Source of the DNA: a virus
Strand: one strand, 5' to 3'
DNA length: 61,709 bases
Virus record (IMG/VR): IMGVR_UViG_3300047480_000376
Location: 1 to 61,709 of that record
Positions 47,052 to 56,300 of the stretch are shown here, one piece after another. How positions within the stretch are numbered: position 1 is the first letter of the stretch; the number at the start of each line of letters is the position of its first letter. The notes beneath the pieces are model-generated. The model was given only the letters and a program-made list of their open reading frames with translations, searched no databases and had not been told where the DNA came from. The position numbers were made by a program, and so were the translations under genes.

Positions 47052-48730
47052 TTTTTAATTACCAAAATATATAAACCATTCCACCACTCTCTAGGATTTT
47101 CTTCAGAGTTTAGTATCATTTTTTCATAAATCACTTTAGCATCCAATTCATTCAAGCCATCTCTTGCGCCTTGAACAACTGGTTCCCAATTAGCGTCATC
47201 AAATATTAAGATAGCTTCATTAGCTAAAACTGGCCAATAATATTTAATAGCATCTGCAGTAGATTTAGCATCATGAGGGCCATCGTACATGAACATGTCA
47301 ATCTTAGAATCGATATCTTGTAAATTTACATTTAACATATCTTCTCTAAATACTTTTACATCAGATTTTCCAACATATGGAGATAAGTTTGCAATAAACT
47401 TATCATAATCATTTGCTTCTGTTGTCATGTCTTCTCTAGCAGGTTGAATCTGTTCTTCCCACTTGTCTATTAGATATGCCTTTATTGGGTTATTATACAT
47501 TACAGCAGCTGCTGTAGCACCCAAATAACTGCCGACTTCTAAGTAAGCACCACAATTTTTAGCAAGTGAATTTAAAAGAGTTTGTACTCTAGAACTAGTT
47601 AAACCGCTAATGTTGATATTAACCTTTGGAATTCCACTCTTAGCTATACAATCAACTACATGTTTAGTTAAAGATGTATAGTCGTACTCATCCTTTTTCT
47701 CTTCGATCTTATCACAGTACTGACATTCCCAACAATCGAATTTACAATTCTTAATCTTATCACGCCAGATTTTAATTGGTTTTCCAGTAAGTTGTGCCTT
47801 CTCTAAGAAGTCTTCGAAGTTGTCGTCAAGTATTTCTTGTCCTGCAACATATCGTTCAATCTTACGCATGGTCTCGCCTAAGCGATTAATGCTTTCTCTT
47901 CCATGCATCTTAAATACATCAATACCTAAATTGAAATATTCGTCCCAATCTTCTTTCCACGGAGAAAAATTTGCCGTTTTTAGGTATGTTGCAGGATCTT
48001 CGATTTCCCACTTTGGACAACTAATTCTACTGATAGGAGAATTAAAGTATGATGGTTCTTTGTCTGTCCTAGAATTATTATATTCGAAGTGTTCATCCAT
48101 CATATGACACTCGCCTAAACAACCTTCATTAGCCAATAGACTATACTGAATATCTTTACCTAAGTTTACTTTAATCCACTTCTTAGCATCTTGTAATCTG
48201 ATTAATGCATCTCTGTCACGCATTAGATCACGATCTAAGTTTATGTAGTCAAATCCTTCTTTAGCTAATGCTACTACTTCAGCAGGTCTTCTAACATTAC
48301 GAAGGATAGTATTCTTAACAAATAATTCAGGGAATGCAGCTTTAATTTGTCCAGTTGCCATCCAATGTGTGTGAGGAATCGTCGCAACACGAATACCTGC
48401 ATCATATAACGGTTTAAAGTTAACGATGAAAGTATCTAAATTAGTTTGGGTTGGAGGAACTTGGATATTGTTGAATGTGGCAGAAGCCTTAATTCCCAAG
48501 TATTTTTGAATGTTCAATGCAGTTTCTATAAGATTAACTCTGTCTTGATTGAACATGATGACGTCACCCATTGCATCTTGATTGAACGGGCTTATTCTAG
48601 ATGTGAAGTATACATCGGCTATCCAGTCTTTATATTCTGACAACCAATGATAAAATGCCGTAAACTGTTCTTGCGAAAGTTTAGGATTGATAGGAATACT
48701 AAAAATTTTTCTCGGAGTCACTACTCTCAT
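47048..48730 (-). CDS. U32-peptidase-like/methyltransferase fusion protein
   Basis: A 560-residue protein. Residues 1-345 resemble the U32 family (UbiU, RlhA, YegQ-like): barrel-type strands with AGIRVATIPHTHWM (111-124), EGFDYINLDRDLMRD and SLLANEGCLGECHMMDEHF (197-215), then Cys238. A second cluster C-x3-C-x2-C-x2-C at 329, 333, 336 and 339 suggests an Fe-S or zinc site. Residues 350-560 are a class-I SAM methyltransferase: AYLEVGSYLGATAA (395-408), DMFMYDGPHDAKSTADAIKYYWP (478-500) and AILIFDDANW (506-515). U32 proteins perform oxygen-independent hydroxylation with Fe-S help. It is the first gene of the cassette. The fusion is unusual. Confidence 0.8.
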   Translation of the reverse strand: MRVVTPRKIFSIPINPKLSQEQFTAFYHWLSEYKDWIADVYFTSRISPFNQDAMGDVIMFNQDRVNLIETALNIQKYLGIKASATFNNIQVPPTQTNLDTFIVNFKPLYDAGIRVATIPHTHWMATGQIKAAFPELFVKNTILRNVRRPAEVVALAKEGFDYINLDRDLMRDRDALIRLQDAKKWIKVNLGKDIQYSLLANEGCLGECHMMDEHFEYNNSRTDKEPSYFNSPISRISCPKWEIEDPATYLKTANFSPWKEDWDEYFNLGIDVFKMHGRESINRLGETMRKIERYVAGQEILDDNFEDFLEKAQLTGKPIKIWRDKIKNCKFDCWECQYCDKIEEKKDEYDYTSLTKHVVDCIAKSGIPKVNINISGLTSSRVQTLLNSLAKNCGAYLEVGSYLGATAAAVMYNNPIKAYLIDKWEEQIQPAREDMTTEANDYDKFIANLSPYVGKSDVKVFREDMLNVNLQDIDSKIDMFMYDGPHDAKSTADAIKYYWPVLANEAILIFDDANWEPVVQGARDGLNELDAKVIYEKMILNSEENPREWWNGLYILVIKK

Positions 48731-48746
48731 CCTATAAAATAATATG

Positions 48747-49472
48747 TTACAACTCTATTTTTACTGGCTCACTGACTTCCCACTTAAGTTGAAATACACT
48801 GGGATCTATAGTATCTATAGTAGGTCCAGAATCTAATGATTCTTCAGTTATAGGACCAAGGGTTTTTCTCTGTTTTACTGGTTTAGTGATATCCCACTTT
48901 TCACCTTCTTCAGTTATTCCATGTTTAGTCTCTGGATCCACTTTTATAAACGCATAGCCAAAATGATTATGCATAATTACATGACAATCATAATTAGTCT
49001 TGCATGCTTCTATAGATTCCTTTATAGATTGCACCTTTTTAGTGTATCGTAATTTATTCTTTTCTGTTAAAGAATTAAAATCTTTTTCAACATAATGCAA
49101 TAATATTGCTTTTATGTATTTCACAGAGTTTAATTCGTCCTCATCAGTAATATGATAAGTAAATTTATCTCTTGGAAGTAATACTCTATTTTTTGGAATT
49201 TTAAAGGAATCTTTTAACCATTCAAAAGGACCTTGTTCAACCTTAATGTTGATAGTTCTTCGTTGGTTTAGATCGATATGTGAGAACCATGAAGCTCGAG
49301 CAACTTCCTCAGGAATTTCAATAGCATTAGCTTGTATTTCTTGAGGAAGTTCAGATATCTCACACTCTACTTGATATGTTTCATATATCCAAAAGCTCGA
49401 TATGATTTTATGTTTAACATCTTTAAACAGCTTAAGATGATATTCGTTTTTCTCAAACGTTATATATTTCAT
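48747..49472 (-). CDS. Hypothetical virion-region protein, 241 residues
   Basis: A protein from ATG 49472 (MKYITFEKNEYHLKL); the earlier in-frame codon at 49517 lies well inside the upstream gene, whose stop is only 20 bases away from the chosen start. A likely jelly-roll or beta-rich N-terminus (HKIISSFWIYETYQVECEI) is followed by DLNQRRTINIKVEQGPFEWLKDSF and a helical ELNSVKYIKAILLHYVEKDFNSL. The C-terminus has a Thr/Pro-rich end. No family is recognised. It separates the baseplate-type gene from the cassette by 16 bases. Confidence 0.6.
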   Translation of the reverse strand: MKYITFEKNEYHLKLFKDVKHKIISSFWIYETYQVECEISELPQEIQANAIEIPEEVARASWFSHIDLNQRRTINIKVEQGPFEWLKDSFKIPKNRVLLPRDKFTYHITDEDELNSVKYIKAILLHYVEKDFNSLTEKNKLRYTKKVQSIKESIEACKTNYDCHVIMHNHFGYAFIKVDPETKHGITEEGEKWDITKPVKQRKTLGPITEESLDSGPTIDTIDPSVFQLKWEVSEPVKIEL

Positions 49473-50367
49473 TGAATTCTTTTGGTAAAGTTGCACTAGG
49501 AAGATTCTTTTCCTCATGCGTATCTAAATTAAGTTTAGCGCTTGCAGCCTTGATTAGTTCTAAGTCAGCATTAATTGCAGCATTAATAAGTTGAGGATCT
49601 AGCGAACCAATATATTGCATTTTTCCATCATTAGTAAGTTGCAATGCTTTAGCAGCTTCTTGACGTATCGTAACCTGCTGTTGTTCTACAGCTAAATTGA
49701 CAGTGTGCGCTAGCGATAATGCTTCTTCACGTTGCTTTGGTTCTAACTGCATGATAGCGTCTAAGTTACCTGAACCAATTCTACCATATGCACAAAGATC
49801 CATCGCTGCTTGTCTAGCTAATCGTACAGTCCAGTATTCTTTCTCATACAGTTCTTCTTCCTCTGTACCTAATATTGCTGTCAGTGGTCTACCATCCGGC
49901 GTTTTTCCATGTGGACTTGCCAAGAACTCTTCAACTAGTTCTAAGAAAAATTGGCGTTCAATATAAAGATCTTTTACACGAGTTCTAGTTGATTGAACAC
50001 CATTAGTTTTTCTCTTGACTTCAAGGTCAAGCAACTCTTTTCTAAGTGGATCTGTTTCAGCATCTCTATCACGTTCAGCCATCTTTAATTCAATCTCTAC
50101 CTTTTTCAACTCATATTCTTGAGCTTCTAAGGTATCTTCGCGAGCCCTTAACTCGAGCAAGTATTGCCTTATGATGTGGAATGGAGTATATTCTGCTTGA
50201 CCCACGAACCACTTAAGCTTAAACTTTGGAGTACTCCAATAGTTATTATAAGAAAATTCAATGAGTTCTTGAGATTTTTTAGGAATTAGAGAAACGTCAG
50301 TAGAGATTTTCTTTTTTGGAAAGAAATTCTCATACTTATACTTGCCGTATTCTACAACATCAGTCAT
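49453..50367 (-). CDS. Coiled-coil virion-associated protein of marine T4-like type
   Basis: A 304-residue protein: KWFVGQAEYTPFHIIRQYLLELRAREDTLEAQEYELKKVEIELKMAERDRDAET (about 53-106) is a strong coiled coil, then VKDLYIERQFFLELVEEF and YWTVRLARQAAMDLCAYGRIGSGNLDAIMQLEP. This layout is familiar from conserved proteins in marine T4-like phages, but its role (perhaps a baseplate or long-tail-fibre connector) is unproven. It overlaps the next gene by 20 bases. Confidence 0.65.
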   Translation of the reverse strand: MTDVVEYGKYKYENFFPKKKISTDVSLIPKKSQELIEFSYNNYWSTPKFKLKWFVGQAEYTPFHIIRQYLLELRAREDTLEAQEYELKKVEIELKMAERDRDAETDPLRKELLDLEVKRKTNGVQSTRTRVKDLYIERQFFLELVEEFLASPHGKTPDGRPLTAILGTEEEELYEKEYWTVRLARQAAMDLCAYGRIGSGNLDAIMQLEPKQREEALSLAHTVNLAVEQQQVTIRQEAAKALQLTNDGKMQYIGSLDPQLINAAINADLELIKAASAKLNLDTHEEKNLPSATLPKEFNEIYNV

Positions 50368-50410
50368 TTTTTACCCTTTAACAAAAATATGATTTAGTTA
50401 AAATTATTTA

Positions 50411-51658
50411 TTAGTTTCTCCAGAAACAATGTCCTGAGGAAGCTCCAGCGTGTCCTTGTACTTCTGTACTTAATTGAGCACCAGCATCAGTAGCATATAT
50501 TAGTCTACCGCATCTATTGTTTTGTCCAATGCTATCGTCATATTGCCCTAGCATATATCCACGGTCTTGTGACATGCCATGGTTTTCTTCGCCGCAGTTA
50601 GCCCACATCTTTGAGATTGTACTATAAGACTCAGTCGTAATATTAGTCTTTCTATAGTTATATCCGCCGGCGTATGATCCTTCGTTGCCGCCATAACCAA
50701 AACCAGTTTTAGCAGGCATGCCCTTTTGTTGACCGTGAGCACCTGCAGCTACGATACCAGTCGCTTGTGCTTCTGTAGAAAAATCAATCTTCGCAGTATA
50801 GCTGGTTCCTTGACCAGCCCACCAAATACCTTTATTTTCTCCAGAAATGCCAGAAGCATGTCCACCGTTACCGCCACCCAATGTTGCAAATGAGTTTGTG
50901 CTAGCAGTAAATCTAAATGTGTTGCTTACACCTTCACCTGTTGTAAATGATCTATTACGATCAGGTGCAAACACTGTACCAGTGTTTGCACAAGAATAAC
51001 CCGGAGCACCTACACCATTCACTTTAACTTCTGTACGCATATTGAATGTAGTTGTGCTGTTGCCATTCCAAACGTGACCTCTATTATCGTCACACATACC
51101 AGATTTGTAATGGTAGTTATCAATATTTCCATCACCTAAGTTAGTACAAGTCTCAGTAGAACGAGGGAATCTATTAACGTTAGACCATAGTGTACTATCT
51201 TTATAACCACCAGCCATATACAATGTCGTGATGATTTGGCGATATAGCCATGGTACTGATAACGTAACGCTATATGATCTATCGGAAGTAGTCTTAGCGC
51301 CTGGTGAATTGTCTGAAGCACGAATAGTAAAGTTATACACTTGACCGTCTGTGTTTATACCTGACGCTGAATATGTTCCAGTGATTTGACCAGTGCTTGA
51401 GTTCAGTGTAAAACCTGGAGGAAGAGAACCAGATACTAGTGAGTAAGTAATACCATTATGCCATGGGTCAAATACTTGTCTTTGACCTGAAATGTTGTTT
51501 GAGGTTGTATTAGCAATATCAACACCGCTACCACTTACAGTTGCAGTACCTAACGAACCAGCTGGAGCAGATGAAGCAGTATCATTGATAGCGCCTGGAT
51601 GGAAACCACCTCTACCGCTATTTCTGTTATTTCCGCCTTTAGTACCAAAGAATGCCAT
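50411..51658 (-). CDS. Tail fibre with Ig-like and kelch-like repeats (paralogue A)
   Basis: A 415-residue protein starting MAFFGTKGGNNRNSGRGGFHPGA. A He_PIG-type Ig-like domain lies at about 68-132 (GITYSLVSGSLPPGFTLNSSTGQITGTY). From about 135, a beta-propeller-like part has repeated WSNVNRFPRSTETCTNLG, FAPDRNRSFTTGEGVSN, GENKGIWW and AKTGFGYGGNEG units. The C-terminus is ASSGHCFWRN. This is probably a receptor-binding protein. It is paralogous to the next gene and shares a 54-base stretch with one mismatch. Confidence 0.8.
   Translation of the reverse strand: MAFFGTKGGNNRNSGRGGFHPGAINDTASSAPAGSLGTATVSGSGVDIANTTSNNISGQRQVFDPWHNGITYSLVSGSLPPGFTLNSSTGQITGTYSASGINTDGQVYNFTIRASDNSPGAKTTSDRSYSVTLSVPWLYRQIITTLYMAGGYKDSTLWSNVNRFPRSTETCTNLGDGNIDNYHYKSGMCDDNRGHVWNGNSTTTFNMRTEVKVNGVGAPGYSCANTGTVFAPDRNRSFTTGEGVSNTFRFTASTNSFATLGGGNGGHASGISGENKGIWWAGQGTSYTAKIDFSTEAQATGIVAAGAHGQQKGMPAKTGFGYGGNEGSYAGGYNYRKTNITTESYSTISKMWANCGEENHGMSQDRGYMLGQYDDSIGQNNRCGRLIYATDAGAQLSTEVQGHAGASSGHCFWRN
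51134..51187. repeat. Direct repeat copy in fibre paralogue A
   Basis: 54 bases shared, with one mismatch, with 52391-52444. It codes for the NRFPRSTETCTNLG region of both fibres and marks a recent duplication or gene conversion. Confidence 0.85.
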
Positions 51659-51661
51659 TTA

Positions 51662-53302
51662 TTAATCTCTCCAGAAGCAGTGGCCAGATGAAGCTCCACC
51701 GTTACCTTGTACCGATGTACCTAACGTTGCAACTGCATCACTTGAATATATTATTCGGCCGCATATATTGTTTTGTGCTCCGTTATACATTCCTAAGCAA
51801 TATCCACGATCTTGTGACATGCCATAGTTTTCTTCACCCGAGTCTGATAACATTTTTGTTATCGTGCCGTATGTTTCATTGGCGATATTTATTTTGCGAT
51901 GGTTATATCCACCGTTGTATGTACCTTCATTACCACCGTAACCAAAGCCGGTCTTAGCTGATAAACCTTTTTGCTGACCATGTGCACCGCCAGCCATAGA
52001 GATAGTAGCTTGTGCTTCAGTCGAGAAGTTAATAGATCTATTAGCGTCTCCCCAATAAATTCCTTTATTTTCACCAGATACTTGACAAGCATGGCCACCT
52101 TGACCACCTCCAAGAGTTGCAAACGCTTCAGTGGATGCAGTGAATCTAAACATATTACTTACGCCGTCACCAGTAGTGTATGATCTATTGCGATCTGGTG
52201 CAAAAGCCGTAGCTGTATCTGAGGCGTTATATCCAGGACCACCGGGGTTTGTAGCCTTAGATTCAGTACGCATGTTAAATTTGGATGTCGTATTTAAGTC
52301 TACAGCATGACCACCGCCAGCACCGAAAACATATCCAGCGTTATCACTACACATACCAGATTTGTAGTTATAGTTGTCAATGTTGCCGTTACCTAAGTTA
52401 GTACAAGTCTCCGTAGAACGAGGGAATCTATTAACGTTAGACCACGCAGATGAGTTTTGATAGCCACCAGCCATGTATAATGTTGTGATGATTTGTCTAT
52501 ATAACCATGGTACTGATAACGTCACAGTATATGTACGATCAGTGAATCCCTTTGCGCCTGGAGAGTTATCAGTAGCACGCACAGTGAATGTGTATACTTG
52601 ACCATCTGTATTAACTCCTGATGCAGTATATGTACCAGTTATTTGACCAGTAGTTGCATTTAACGTAAAACCTGGAGGTAGTGAACCAGATGAGATTGAA
52701 TATGTGATAGGGCCATTGTGAAATGGGTCGATCGTACCACGCTGTCCTGAAATACGCGTTGAACTTGTATTTGCTATCGTATCACCAGTACCATTTACTA
52801 CTGTAGTACCAAGAGTACCGCTTAACTCTGAAACTGGATTATCAAATGACCAAATATACATCGCAGAGTTGTTATCATATGGATATGTACCTGGGCTAAC
52901 ATCTCTATAAAAAACTGTAAATTCTGCACCATAACCTGATATTAAACTTAATCCAGTGTCACCAGCGGTATAAGCGCTCGTATCTACTGCATTCCATGCA
53001 GCGCTTCTTATCAAGTAAACTCTACAAGGTTGAGTTACAGTAAATGTACCGCTATCAGTCTCATTAATGACAGTAGAAGTGACTTTACCAGGTCCAGTTA
53101 AGTATGCTGGTAGATTTTGATATACAGCCCATGGACTTTGACCAGTTGTGATCCTTAAATCTAACCCATTAACTGGAGACATAAGTTCAGTGCCTGTACT
53201 AACAGACACTGGATAGTTGACGTCAACTGGACCAACACCGGGATGGAATGCACCCCTCCCGGTATTTCTATTACTTCCACCTGTAGACCCGTAAAATGCC
53301 AT
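51662..53302 (-). CDS. Tail fibre with Ig-like and kelch-like repeats (paralogue B)
   Basis: A 546-residue protein starting MAFYGSTGGSNRNTGRGAFHPGVGP. It is paralogous to paralogue A along its C-terminal 360 residues (He_PIG at about 197-262, then the beta-propeller-like part), ending ASSGHCFWRD. It has an additional N-terminal region of about 130 residues (FTVTQPCRVYLIRSAAWNAV, SLISGYGAEFTVFYRD). Both genes are only three bases apart. The two copies probably diversified for different receptors. Confidence 0.8.
   Translation of the reverse strand: MAFYGSTGGSNRNTGRGAFHPGVGPVDVNYPVSVSTGTELMSPVNGLDLRITTGQSPWAVYQNLPAYLTGPGKVTSTVINETDSGTFTVTQPCRVYLIRSAAWNAVDTSAYTAGDTGLSLISGYGAEFTVFYRDVSPGTYPYDNNSAMYIWSFDNPVSELSGTLGTTVVNGTGDTIANTSSTRISGQRGTIDPFHNGPITYSISSGSLPPGFTLNATTGQITGTYTASGVNTDGQVYTFTVRATDNSPGAKGFTDRTYTVTLSVPWLYRQIITTLYMAGGYQNSSAWSNVNRFPRSTETCTNLGNGNIDNYNYKSGMCSDNAGYVFGAGGGHAVDLNTTSKFNMRTESKATNPGGPGYNASDTATAFAPDRNRSYTTGDGVSNMFRFTASTEAFATLGGGQGGHACQVSGENKGIYWGDANRSINFSTEAQATISMAGGAHGQQKGLSAKTGFGYGGNEGTYNGGYNHRKINIANETYGTITKMLSDSGEENYGMSQDRGYCLGMYNGAQNNICGRIIYSSDAVATLGTSVQGNGGASSGHCFWRD
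52391..52444. repeat. Direct repeat copy in fibre paralogue B
   Basis: Pairs with 51134-51187 (one mismatch in 54 bases). Confidence 0.85.
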
Positions 53303-53315
53303 CTTTTACTACCTA

Positions 53316-56300
53316 TTAACCGTAAGAAGACATCTGACCTAACACTACCCAAGCACCAGCAGCAGTGCGGATCAATGTGAAGACCACGACGTCTGTTTTG
53401 TTTGCTTGTGGTGTAGGCTGAGTGTTACCTGCCCATCTAATCGTTTGTGCTGAACTGTCAATCTGTACAGCAGTTGGTAAGTATGCAGTACCACCCTGTG
53501 CTAACACTAGCGTAATCGTACTAATTCTGTTAACAGTAGTTGGTACGTTAGTGAAGTTTGCTGTAAAGTTTGTAGAGATACCTGTGTGATAGAACACGCT
53601 CGATGCATTAAAGTCATGTGTTACTGTACCAGTAGCAGATGCTTTTGGATCCATGACTTCAAGGATCGATTCAACAGTTGTCACACCGCCAACAGATAAG
53701 TTGTTATTAACTGTTGTTGTACCAGAAGATGCACCAATACTGATTGTAGTTGCTGCACCACCGATATTTAAAGTGGTTGCATTTGTATTGAATACAGTTG
53801 CTGTACCAGTAGATGTAGTAGTAATATCGCCGCCGTTGACTGCTAAGTCACCAGAAGTTGTGAAGTTACCAGTTGATGTAATAGCACCTACACTTAATGG
53901 TGCAAATATTGCTGAACCAATATTAACTGTAGCTGTTGGAGCCAAGCCACCTAAGTTTGTAAATAGCTTAAATGCGCCATCGCTTGCATCTCTTACTAAA
54001 CCGCTGTATGTTGGTACGAATACTGGAGAATTATCTGAGTGCGAAGACGCTGTAGTACCGTTAGCACCACGAGTTACACCAGTGAATTCAGTTGCAGTCT
54101 TACCTGTATAAGTAACTTCTTCTGAACCAATTACCAAATTACCAGATGCTGGGAACGCAGTAGTATCATCAACAGTAATTGTTGTTGCAGAATTTGTGAT
54201 CGCGCCATTTAGTAATGTTGAAATAGAACTAAATGTACCATAGAAACCTAAGTCGATCAAGTCACTTGGGTTACCTGCACCCATACGAATCATTGGGTCA
54301 GAAACAGCAAGTGTTGTTGTTTCTAGAGATGAACCAGAACCACCGATAGAGATCGTACCAGTAATCGCAACGTTACCACCAACGTTTAAGTTACCTAATA
54401 GACCCATACCTCCGCTAACACGAAGAGCACCAGTTGTAGTAGATGTTGATTCTGTATTTGCTAAGACTTCAACACCAGCTGCTTTACCTGGGCGACTTTC
54501 GCCAATGATACGCAATCTTTCATTACCAGCGTCAAATCCATTTGAGAAGATAATGATGTCGTTTTGTGCACCATTTTCACTAGTACCAATCAATAAGTTA
54601 CCGCTATTTGATGTTCCAACTGGTGCTGACATGAAAATGTAACCAGTTGAAGCGCCAGTAATTGTGAATTCTGGGTCATTGTAGTTTTCAGATGTAATAC
54701 CCATATCAATCCAACCTGAATCATTGTCACCGTTGGATGTGTACATGATCATGTCTGTAGAAGCTTCTGTACCATTACTGAAGTTCTTAAGAGCGAACTG
54801 AACGAATGAGTTTGCGTGACCAGTGAATACACCTGAAGCATCAGTTAGGCCAACATAACCTGCTGAAACTGAGTCATCGATAGTTAACATACGAGCAGTA
54901 ATAGCACCGTCTGTACCCTGGTAGATCGCACCACCGTAAGCTTCGATTGTACCTTCAAGGTCTAAGTCACCTTGAATACCAACACCGCCTTTAACTCTTA
55001 AAGCGCCTGTGTATGGGTTTGTAGCAGCAGTATCAATAGAGATTTCAAGACCAGCAGGAGCTAAGTCTTGTGTAAACGAAGTACTTGCTAACGTCTGTTG
55101 TTTATTAACTGTATATGTACCAGTTGAACCTGCAGTACCAGTCAATTGAGCTATGATTACTGTACCAGCAATGATACCAGCAGCATTGATTGTGTGTTCA
55201 CCGTCAAATAAGATTGTACCAGATGAAACTGCAGTAACTGTTAGTGTTGTACCTGAAATAGAACCTGTGAACATCGCACCCATGCGCGCTTCACCGACGA
55301 TACGCATCTTCTCAGCATCTACGTTGGTCGTAATGTCGAAACCACCGGTACAGAATACGATGTCGTTCTCTGTACCGGTGTCATTCGTTGCAATAACTAA
55401 GTTACCTGGACCAGTTGCACCAGCTGGGGCTGACATGAAGATGTAACCATCATTTGCGTCAGTGATACCATATCCTGAAGAAGCATCAAATCCTGAAGAT
55501 GTGATACCCATATCAACCCAACCTGAATTGTTGTCACCGTTATCTGCATACAAGATGATGTCTGTTGATGCAGCAGCTCCGTCATTTGTGTTCTTAAATG
55601 CGATCTGACCGAAACCATCGATGTCTTTAACAGCTAAGAATCTAACGTCAGTTAGACCTGTATAGCCTGAGAATTGATAATCATCTTGTAGGTATAGTTG
55701 TGCATTTTCACCGATAAATATTGCGGATGATTCTTGTCCAGTGTCTTGACCAACTAAAACGTGATTATCTACGTGAATAGATTCTACACCAGCGTGTGAA
55801 GATGTTGACCATTCAGGCTCTGTACCATCAGCATTAACAACTAATATTGGTTGTACTTGAACTGATGTACCTTCATGATCTGTATGAACTGGACCTAATG
55901 CACCGATTGGTAAACGCTGTGCGCCTGATGCATCACGATAGACCAAGTCGCCTTGCGTAGTAACAATAGCAGAAGCTGAACCGTCAGCAAACGGCTCCCA
56001 ATATTCTTCAGCTAAGTCAGCGCTAGGTTGATTTAATGAAGAAGCTGTATGTGCTTGTACACAAATGTATGTGCTAGTATTTTGCTTAGCTAATTCATTT
56101 AATTTGTAATATGTTCCGCTTGTCCAATTACCTGTCCAAGCAAAACCTGTACTAAATAGTTCCCAGTGATCTGTATCATATGGTGTCTCTGTAGTGGCAT
56201 CAGCAGTACACAAGTACTGGTTGCCGCCCCAACGAACTAAGTCGCCAGTCTTATATGGTAAAATACCAGAACCAGAAGGCTGCCATGCACCGCGGTTATT

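Noticed and set aside
50401-50410. AATAAATA-like late-promoter variant
   Set aside because: It departs from TATAAATA at the second position; too weak to call without a mapped start.
53653-54111. A 152-codon plus-strand ORF
   Set aside because: Antisense to the long fibre; Val/Pro-rich by virtue of the fibre's Thr/Gly/Asn codons.
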